Shown one piece after another: positions 55,966 to 64,000 of a DNA stretch of 64,000 nt. Location of the stretch: NCBI GenBank assembly GCA_024516035.1, contig CM044956.1, positions 29,124,410 to 29,188,409 of the forward strand. Direction: 5' to 3'. This stretch comes from Bactericera cockerelli (Eukaryota > Arthropoda > Insecta > Hemiptera > Triozidae). Under the pieces are notes generated by a model. The model worked only from the letters and a program-made list of their open reading frames with translations, ran no database searches and was not told the origin of the DNA. The position numbers were made by a program, and so were the translations under genes. Numbering within the stretch: the first letter of the stretch is position 1; the number at the start of each line of letters is the position of its first letter.

Positions 55966-57143
55966 TATATAGAATAAGATTAGAGACAAACTTTAAATTT
56001 TTAAAATGGACTGTTACTAGATGTGCACTGTGGGTATACAGTAATTAAATTTTAGACATCTAGAATTCTAGATAAATGTAGGTATGTACAGAAGGATGTG
56101 ACAACAATAAATGTTATCTTAACATAGTCTAATGCAGTTCTATTATTAAAGGAGGTATAGGTATCTACAGATAACAGAACTATGTGCATTTTGTATTTTT
56201 TATACATATTTATTATTAATTACTTCCGAGAAATATCTAATATTAGAAATCGGAAGTTTTGTGTTCGTTTTTGTAAAAAAAAATATTTTTTTGCTCCGAT
56301 TTCAATTTTTTTTCATATTTCTGTACGTTTCATAACCTACTGAGTAAATTTGGTTTTGTGTCCGTCTGTCGGTCTGTCTGTTAAAACGATTCCTTGTAAC
56401 GCGCAAATCTCGGAAACTACTCGACCGATTTTGATAAAATTTTGCACACATCTAGGAGACATTCTGTAGATGGTCCCATTTTAAATTCATCGAATTCATA
56501 CCAGCGGTTCTGGGTGAAAGAGACCATGCGCCTGACCACTAACTTTTTACTTAAACGCTTATATCGCGTGAACGGTACACCCGATTTCGATGAAATTTTG
56601 TAAGAATATGCATATTATTGTTTTACATAGGTAATTAATATTTATTTTTAAATTAATTATAATTTGACTCTGATATTTAAGAAAATCCGAAATTTTGGAC
56701 AAAAAAGTAAAAAAATAAGGACCACGACTTGCCGATACAGAATTTTTGTGGAATTCAGATTGTAGAAAAAACGATATTCTACCATATAAAACAAATTTGA
56801 AGATTTTCTATAAAATCTCAAAATTGGCACGTGTTTACAACGTGAAGCAATCACGAGGAAGTATTGTGTCCATAATTGGCAGTGTTTTTTTACAATATGC
56901 TGGTTAAAATCAAATTTAGTGTAACAAAGGAGAGAGATATACAAACTTGTCTAGAATACTTATGTCATGATACCAACTAAACAATTGGTATTAGATTTTG
57001 TATGTATGCGAAGAATTTATCTCATGAAACATTCTGTTTATCATTTCCACAATAACTAAATATAGTATTTATATCTACATAACGTACTCCTACCCACTAT
57101 CACTATGTATTTTGCAGTACATACACATTTATAAATGTTACAT
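55966..57143. other. Region of dispersed repeat modules
   Basis: 56222-56257 is a perfect hairpin (ACTTCCGA...TCGGAAGT). 56340-56620 resembles a common arthropod repeat module (GTCCGTCTGTCGGTCTGTCT, GCGCAAATCTCGGAAACTAC, CGTGAACGGTACACCCGATT). No gene. Confidence 0.5.
56757..56895 (-). repeat. Dispersed repeat copy (CTTCCTCGTGA family)
   Basis: AACAAATTTGAAGATTTTC, CTCAAAATTGGCA, TCACGAGGAAGTATTGTG match the other two copies (25164 inverted, 52889 same orientation). Confidence 0.6.
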
Positions 57144-57262
57144 CCCACACTGAGAGATACTATACGTATAGTTTATAATCTATCCCTTACTCTACGTAGT
57201 GATGTATCCCACACTGAGAGATACTATACGTAAAGTTTATAATCTATACCTACGTAGAATAA
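57144..57262. repeat. 63 bp tandem duplication
   Basis: ATCCCACACTGAGAGATACT starts at 57144 and 57207; the two copies are nearly identical over about 55 bp. Confidence 0.8.
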
Positions 57263-57621
57263 AATAAGTCATTAAAAAACAATTACACCCCTCCGCCCCT
57301 ATATTGTCTAATGTATATTTAAGAAGCCGCATCAGGGAGGACCAAGTGGATTCCTACCCAACAGTTTTTTGGTAACACTTGCTGTATTGTTCTGCATCCC
57401 ACTCCATTTCCCAGGGATTCAGAGAGTTTACCCCAAAATAATTTATGTTTCGTTATCTCCTTTTTCTTCTCAAACTTTCTCTTCTCCCTCCTCCTCCTCC
57501 TCCTCTCCTCTCTTACTGATGGGAATATGATTCACTGGATTCTCTACGCAGGGAGTTGGCTGTTACCGCCACGCTGGCTGTCTGGTGAAACACTTGCAAC
57601 AGCGAGTGAACAACATTTTAA

Positions 57622-57852
57622 AGTGCGCGTCGATGGAGCGTTGAATGCATCGGTTCTCGTAGGATCGCCGAAGTTTAGCAACGTCCAGCGAGGTGAAGAC
57701 TTCGTGATGTTGACATTTCGGCCTAACCCAGGCTTGGTAAGGTTAATGTGGGTAGCAGGTTTGGTTAATGTGGGTAGCAGGAATGGAGAGTACACACCCC
57801 GTCGTGATATAACCATGCAATTGAAAGCGACGTTAAAACCAAATTTAAAAAA
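57622..57852 (+). mobile_element. 5S-rRNA-derived SINE, fuller copy
   Basis: GCGTTGAATGCATCGGTTCTCG, GGATCGCCGAAGTTTAGCAA and CGTC match 5S rRNA in order, including the internal control region; GGTGAAGACTTCGTGATGTTGAC follows the 5S 3' half with changes. The body (CCAGGCTTGGTAAGGTTAATG, a duplicated GGTTAATGTGGGTAGCAGG, CCCCGTCGTGATAT) and A-rich tail match 8778-8991. The 114-residue frame here is an artefact. No clear target duplication is seen. Confidence 0.75.
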
Positions 57853-58454
57853 ATATCATTCAACCAATTAATGAGCTCAATTTAACATTAATCATTGATT
57901 TATGTGTTGCTTTTATCTTACTGCCAATGTTCGCTAAAAATCTCAAGTCGGTATTTAGGTTTATTATTTAAACACAAGTCTAAAAAGATAAATATTAAAT
58001 AGATAAATATATTTTTTTTTGGACTTTGGAGAAATTTTTGCTAGTTTAAGTAAACATTAGGAAAGTAGACATTATTCATTCAACTGTACCCTTGTACTCT
58101 CTTTATTTATTTTACCAAATAGGAACTAAGTGAGCTGTCGAAAAAATAACTTGTGGAAAATATTCAAGGTAGAGGAGTGCTGTTCAAGGGACCACAATGT
58201 TTTTTAGTGTTTGAAACTTTAGACGGTAAATTCGCTTATTAAAAGTCCAAAAAATTGTACCTTTGAATTTCTCAACTCTTCAATGCTTTCATTACTGCTT
58301 GGGTCCTTATTGTAATATTCTGTCTGAAGTTCAAATTACAAGCTGAGTTAATTTCAATTTACATAAAATTACCTACAAGTTCAAAAACACTTACCAAGAA
58401 TAAAGGATAACATATCATCTATGTAATTTATAGGTCTAGGTTTATCCAAAATTT
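57853..58454. other. Non-coding spacer
   Basis: AT-rich; no gene or repeat family recognised. Confidence 0.5.
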
Positions 58455-58455
58455 T

Positions 58456-58934
58456 GGGGTGTTGAACGTGTTGATCAACATGTAGAACAACAATATTTTC
58501 TGCGGTGTGGCCGTATTGATCAACATGTTGAACAACAATTTGTTGAGTCGAACGCAACCCGATTCAGAGCGGTAAAGATCAAAGGAAATTTTGTTGAACG
58601 AAAAACATTCTGTAATTTCACTTTTCAGTACCTGGTCAGCAGTCTAGAGAGAACTAGATACCTACGCATTTTTTTTTTCTACCAAAAAATTAAATTCGTT
58701 TTTACTAGATCAAATTAAATTCGAAGTAGTCACCGTAGCCGAGTGAGTTAGCGCGCTAGGCAAAGTAGGCATTGCACGCATAGTCACCTGGGTTCAATCC
58801 AAAGCAGGTAGGAAAACTAAAATGTTGAATCAACAAAAAAGCGTCCACATTAAAAATTCCAATGGAGACGGTGAAATGTTTGTTCAACATTTGTCGAACA
58901 ACATGTTGTTCAACACATTCGACACCGCTGGGGA
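58456..58934. mobile_element. Possible TIR element with a nested SINE
   Basis: GGGGTGTTGAACGTGTTGATCAACATG at the left and the inverted right end (CCCCAGCGGTGTCGAATGTG TTGAACAACATG) are similar over about 28 bp, with further GTTGATCAACATGTTGAACA motifs subterminally (58535). A tRNA-derived SINE head sits inside at 58726. No transposase. Boundaries and class are uncertain. Confidence 0.4.
58726..58816 (+). repeat. tRNA-derived SINE head
   Basis: GTAGTCACCGTAGCCGAGTG AGTTAGCGCGCTAGG and GGGTTCAATCC match the head of the SINE at 10940-11242 (minus strand there), with a short insertion in the anticodon region. The body is lost. Confidence 0.65.
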
Positions 58935-61359
58935 CGCAGTTTAAGTAGAGGTTCTAAGAGTAGTAAGGTGGAGGTTCTGAATGTATGATGCATAAATTAT
59001 ACTTTATGAAAAACCACAATCCACATAAAGCAAAAACGGAAAAGTAGAGAAAGTTTTGGAAGGGGGACTTTTGTTGTCTACTGGGACTGTCAAAATTCTT
59101 TGATTTCATCCTAACTGATCGATTATACATTTTCAAAAGTATCCTTCCCCTTAAAATTATACCTATATTTCAAATGTTATTATGTTTTTATATTAGGTAT
59201 ATGAAAACACGAAAATATGAAGAGATGTGTCCGAATATCCAGACTGTGAAGAAGAGTTGACAGAAATAAAACAGGATAGACCCAGGTGGAAAAATCTATG
59301 ATAATCTCAATTGAACTACGAATTCAGGAAAACTTTCAAAAGTCAAATATCCAAACCGTCCTCGAGTTATGACCTTCCTCAAGTATTGCCTTATGTGTGT
59401 GATGGTGCAGCCCTCTACTAGAACCAGAAGAAGATAATTTATGTATGTATGTGTATTGTGTACCTACTTATACATATGTGGAGAACTCTCGTACGGTCTT
59501 GAATTAACAAAACTGGTCCTAATTGGTGGAAGTCAATTATTAGACCCTATAACATATCAACACAAAACTGTAAGTCACCTGAATTCTTTTTTCTGTTGTG
59601 TATATATTATGCTCTTATCAGTCAAGCCTGAACATGGTAGCCATAACTTGGAAGCTAATAGCCTCACCGTTAAACAAGTCTTGCTTAACATGAAAGCATT
59701 TGCCGTCGTAAGCTGAAGAATGAGGAGGAGAAGTATTATGTTGAAGCGATTAAAACTCACTAAAGCTCCAGCTGAGAGTGGAGAGCTAAAGCTTCATTAT
59801 TATTAAGGGTGTTTCATCATCAAACATTTTCTTAATTTCTGCATAGATCATTTTCAAATTTTACTTCTGTAAAGATAAATAATTATACATTATTTCACCC
59901 AAAGGTTGCAGGTTTGTACCCTTCACTACAAAGCCACATTTGTACACCGGCCAGGATGGCGTTACTGTGGAATGGCATAATTTTGAGGTTTCCTACTATT
60001 GGGTAATGGGTAGGTACAAACATTCCGACTGCTAGGTACAAATATCATATTAAAATTTATCAATGCAAGTGTCGAATATGAATAAAAAATTATTCGTTAT
60101 TGCTACTGGACATGGATCCTATACTACCCGGTATAACCGTGGTGGACTTGCGGACCTTTTCAAAAACCTTTGACATTATTAAGTCTCTCGATATCGCAGA
60201 AGTTAATTTTTTGTAAACATTATCCTAAATAATTTTCCAACAAAGTTAGAGTGGAACTTTGATATTTGTGTTTGATCCATTGTTCAAATTTTACAAAGTA
60301 TTACTTTTTATGGTTTTTGAAAAATGATTGAAAATACATCAGAGGCATCCGAGGTTTCTCGTGCTTTTCATCAGGAACACGAGTTTTTCACAAAGGATTT
60401 TTCAAAGTCTTCGGAATCTCTTGTTGTAACGTATAACTTCCCAACTTTCAAGAACCCTTTTGTGGTTTCCTGTAGGACTCTTGTGATAGAACAAAGTACA
60501 TGAAATAATGTTGCTTAATGAAGTATAGGTAATACCCTTTGAAATATTTCATATACCTCACATGGTACTTACTTATACAACTATACCTACATACAACACA
60601 TACTAATAATGTATTATTAATTATTATTATTCTTGAAACCCGTTTTATTTAAATCTAAAATCAGAAAAGAGTATCTCATCACTTCTGACTGCTCAAATGC
60701 TCATGAGACTCTCAGGTTCATAATATCTTCCTATTCATTCATATTGTTATGTAGTTGTACTGAACTTATACACATAAATTTAAACATAGGAACCAGAGAA
60801 ATTTACTCTTAAATTCAAAGTCGTAAATTTGAAATCACTTCGTGGTTGTCTGGAAATCTCAATTTACCAATAAAATATATACATATACTTGAAGAAAACA
60901 ACAGGAGTAGCATAGGAAAGGATGGGGTGAAAGTTCATAATGCCAGAACAATCCATAAGAATAAGCAAGAAACGATCGGAAAACGTAGATAAGTTTCTTA
61001 AAGACACAAACGGGAATGGTTTTCTTTCATTCAGATCTCCGCCTTAATCGTGTTTCCTCTAATGGGGACGACTCTCCAGCAGAAGAAGCGGGGACATAGA
61101 TGTTCCAGAGAAGATAAGGGGTCGTAATACAGGCTGACGTTTCTCAAAAGCGTCGTCGACTTACAACAAGTTGGGTTGACTTTCATTTTCGAATAGTAAA
61201 AAAAACCAAGGATAATAAAACTTTTTTTTCCGAGGAAGTTCGAAAAAGAACGTACTTTGCTGGATTTCTCAAAACTCTTTCTTAAAAACAATGATAGGTA
61301 TATCCTCAAATTTAAATTTTCAAGCGTTAAGTAAATACAAGTTATTTTTTAAGAATCCA
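58935..61359. other. Non-coding spacer
   Basis: AT-rich, with no recognisable gene, tandem array or repeat family. Frames of 60-92 residues here have no recognisable domains. Confidence 0.45.
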
Positions 61360-61437
61360 ATTCGGTCGGGAATCAAACCCACACCACCAGAGCCTGCATA
61401 GTGCATAGTGTTCATGCAAGACACGGAACGAGCACAG
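61360..61437 (-). repeat. tRNA-like SINE head
   Basis: On the minus strand: GTGCTCGTTCCGTGTCTTGC ... GGGTTTGATTCCCGACCG, a T-arm/B-box with pairing bases. It directly adjoins the inverted repeat at 61441. Confidence 0.4.
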
Positions 61438-61440
61438 GTA

Positions 61441-61643
61441 CGAATTTGCTGTATACATTGAAGAAATGTGTCTATCATAAGGCCATCAAGTGACCATACT
61501 GACCTTATTCAAAACAAAAGTCATCAACAGAAAATGGCATATTTATGTGATTCACTTTGGCACCGACTTTTGCTTTTGGATATTTATGGTCACTTGATGG
61601 CCTTATGATAGGACACATTTCACCAATGTATGCAGCGAATTCG
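61441..61643. mobile_element. Small MITE-like inverted repeat
   Basis: CGAATTTGCTGTATACATTG with AAATGTGT-CTATCATAAGG and CCATCAAGTGACCAT at the left are mirrored at 61587-61643. The arms are about 57 bp with a few differences, and weaker mirror similarity extends inward (GACCATA, AAAAGTC). Total 203 bp. No coding capacity; no clear target duplication. Confidence 0.65.
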
Positions 61644-62890
61644 GATCAAAATATATAAAGCATGCCAAAGATATTCAATAAATTAAAAGTTTAAAAATTT
61701 CTGACACACTTATGTCCCTAACTGTATGGTCCGTTTGGTTCAGGAAATTTTTTGGTGTGGTGTGTGATGTGAGTGTTTCATAGATGTTTAATCTGCACTG
61801 GTACATACATATTTTCATGAAGCTTTCACTGATATCGGGGAAAATTTAATATGCTTTCATAAAAATATATTCATTGTTATTTTTTTCATATACAATACAC
61901 TTTCATTTATCACCCTATGGTCCCTATGTTGCAATAAGGAATTTGAGGAAGCAATTAGCACGATGAGATCAGCGCTTTCCTTCGTTTTTTATCCGAGGAA
62001 AATGCAGTGGCCAGCTATGGAGCCAACACATCATGCAGATAAAGATCTGGAAGGCTGAAGCTTAGTCCCAGGGATGACCAATACACCTCCTATAGATTTG
62101 GTCACATTAAAGCTAGCGGGGGTTAGGAAGATATCATCTCTTGAAATCCTTGTTGTAGAGAATGTTCATACATTATGTTGTGGTCTATGTATCTTTCTGT
62201 TGACCATCAGGAGTCTTGACTTTAGACGAGGTAGATATAAAACAGCAAAAATTTGCTCACCCATAGAGTCAAACTCAGCCACAGATTTTGTATTTGGAAA
62301 AGTCATACCTGACAGTCTAATTTCTATTAACGGAGCATGATCTAGTACCCACCAATTATAGATGTAGTACCTAATTTAGATCTTGTAGTACCTATACCTA
62401 CCTATTTTTTTTTTTTTTTAATTTTTCATCCTTGTTATGTAGCTGAGTTGCCAATTTCCCGTCAAAAGGAAATTTAAATAGATTCTTGGAAGAAAAATGA
62501 AAGACGAAAAGTTCACCTAACATAATGAACACGAATACAGATCCAGGAAAAGAGAATTAGTAATCAGACTCACATATGATTACAAGCAAAACTTTTCGAG
62601 TTAAAAAAGTTGCCACCCCGGACCCCTTCCAAAACTTTACCCACAAAAAAGAAGAAAAAAGCTTTTCGCTCTTGGGTGACAGCGTTGGTTGGTTGATCAT
62701 CTGACATTTTGAACTGATTGGGTAGGGTTCGAATCAAACAGTTCGTTTCTAATAACTTTATAATAGGCTGAAGACAAGAAAAAATAAATTCATACGTGAC
62801 AGGTACGACCATTCTGTCAAGTGCTCTTAATAGTTAAATCAGTTCATTTGCGGTATTTTCAATAAATGTTAAAATTAGTGTTTTAATACA
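61644..62890. other. Non-coding spacer
   Basis: An 88-residue plus-strand frame (62074-62340) has mixed composition but no recognisable domain; T-run at about 62405. No gene supported. Confidence 0.4.
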
Positions 62891-63747
62891 TACAGGGTGG
62901 GGCAAAAGTCTGGAAACCCCTGAATAACTTTCGAATGGCTTTTTCGGTAAAATTAAAATTTTGTGAGGTAAACCGGGCTCATAAGACCTTCTTCCAGAGT
63001 GGGGTCGATTTTTGTTACCGGCCTCCATGTCGGGCAGGGGGCCAACTTCATTTTTTTAAATACGAAGCCCCACCTTGCGATACATTTTTGGAAAGGTCTT
63101 TAAATAAGAAATAGATTAGTGTAAATTTGATTTTTTTAATATTAACTTTTGCAAATGGCGTCCAACTTTGTGTATGCAGTAAAGTCTGGAAACTCCTGAA
63201 TATCTTTTGAAAGGGCTTTCTCAGTAAATTTAGAATTGTGCACGGTAAGTCGGGGTAATTGGACCTTTCCAAAAATGTATCGGAAGGTGGGGTTTCGTAT
63301 AAAAAAAATGAAGTTGGCCTCCCTGGCCCCGACATGGGGGCTGGTAAAAAAAAAGTCGGTCCCATTCTAATATAAGGTCTAATTACCAAGGATTACCATG
63401 CACAATTTTAAATTTACTGAGACAGCCGAAAGATATTCAGGGGTTTCCAGACTTTACTGCATACACAAAGTTGGACGCCATTTGCAAACAGTTAATATTA
63501 AAAATATAAAATTTGCACCAATGTATTTCTTATTCAAAGACCTTTTCAAAAATGTATCGCAAGGTGGGGGTTCGTATTTAAAAAAATGAAGTTGGCCCCT
63601 CTGGCCCCGACATGGGGGCCGGTAACAAAAATCGGCTACACTCGAAAAAAAGGTCTTATACTCCGGTTTACCATACTAAATTTTAATTTTACCGAATAAG
63701 CCATTCAAAAGTTATTCAGGGGTTTCCAGACTTTGCCCCACCCTGTA
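62891..63747. mobile_element. Concentric palindromic element with TACAGGG ends
   Basis: Ends TACAGGGTGGGGCAAAAGTC / inverted. Almost the whole 857 bp is palindromic about a centre near 63320. Inside, 63176-63468 is a second, smaller copy of the same design (GCAGTAAAGTCTGGAAACTC ... inverted) that itself matches the outer arms (CTGGAAAC, TGAATA, GAAGTTGGCC, CCCGACATGGGGG). Short frames on both strands are mirror images and not genes. Non-autonomous. Confidence 0.85.
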
Positions 63748-64000
63748 TATTTACTTATAATAATTTTGTATTAAAAGAAACGGGGCCAACTTATTCAACT
63801 ATCTGTAGATGCTGCAATATAAATAAAACAAACTGGTGAGACACCACACAGCTTTTCTTATCAATCGAGAAAAAGTCAAATTGCGCCACTGTCAACTAAA
63901 CAAGAACATCGACAAATTAATATAAAATCCGTAATCATCAGCATCTCCAAAGCACAGGATTTAATAGGTCAGAACAAAACAACCATTTAGGATGAATAGT
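63748..64000. other. Non-coding end of window
   Basis: AT-rich; nothing recognised. Confidence 0.4.

Noticed and set aside
57622..57740. Functional 5S rRNA gene
   Set aside because: Only parts match 5S, with many changes in the 3' half, and the sequence continues into a SINE body and A-rich tail.
1..64000. Endogenous viral insertion or toxin/defence locus
   Set aside because: No viral or defence-type protein signature was found in any frame apart from the env-less LTR retrotransposon.

Overview
This 64 kb window is eukaryotic, AT-rich, and almost entirely non-coding repeat and transposon sequence. It looks like an arthropod nuclear genome, most likely an insect. The evidence is a Ty3/gypsy-type LTR retrotransposon, Tc1/mariner transposase remains, several elements with TACAGGGT-type ends and TA target sites, tRNA-derived and 5S-rRNA-derived SINEs, and many mini- and microsatellites. 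The general flavour of the dispersed repeats suggests a hemipteran, but that is a low-confidence impression. No bacterial operon, CRISPR array, rRNA gene or intact tRNA gene is visible. No host gene can be named with confidence. The best host-gene candidates are putative exons near 15.2-16.1 kb (minus strand) and a possible terminal exon near 32.1 kb (plus strand).

Layout. 1-4.2 kb is featureless AT-rich DNA. 4.2-5.7 kb holds a tandem array of ~160 bp units ending in a near-perfect 200 bp-arm palindrome; a split inverted copy of its head lies at 8.67-9.06 kb, interrupted by a 5S-derived SINE. 6.64-7.79 kb is an element with iterated inverted ends and a 45 bp minisatellite core whose unit contains TTAGG. 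10.2-12.0, 13.1-14.8, 22.4-24.3 and 62.9-63.7 kb are four unrelated-in-sequence but similarly built long palindromic (fold-back) elements, all ending TACAGGG/CCCTGTA. One surrounds a decayed mariner-like transposase, one carries tRNA-like heads mirrored in both arms with a SINE inserted in its loop, and one is a palindrome inside a palindrome. 27.9-29.2 kb is a decayed Tc1-like transposon. 31.5-32.0 kb is a 34 bp minisatellite built from pol III A-box-like sequence. 35.4-36.6 kb is a 1.17 kb CT/CA-rich 18 bp satellite. 38.3-44.7 kb is a composite repeat region into which an apparently intact retrotransposon (39,963-43,911) has inserted. 45-64 kb holds further minisatellites, dispersed repeat copies, SINEs and small inverted repeats.

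The most informative object is the retrotransposon. It has a single gag-pol reading frame of about 1,179 residues, two identical 181 bp LTRs (TG...CA) and a 5 bp target duplication (GTACA), so it inserted recently and may be active. Its primer-binding position does not start with the usual TGG. Instead 12 nt there are perfectly complementary to a stretch of its own LTR just downstream of an initiator-like sequence, as expected for self-primed reverse transcription of the Tf1/sushi kind, although this protein has no visible chromodomain.
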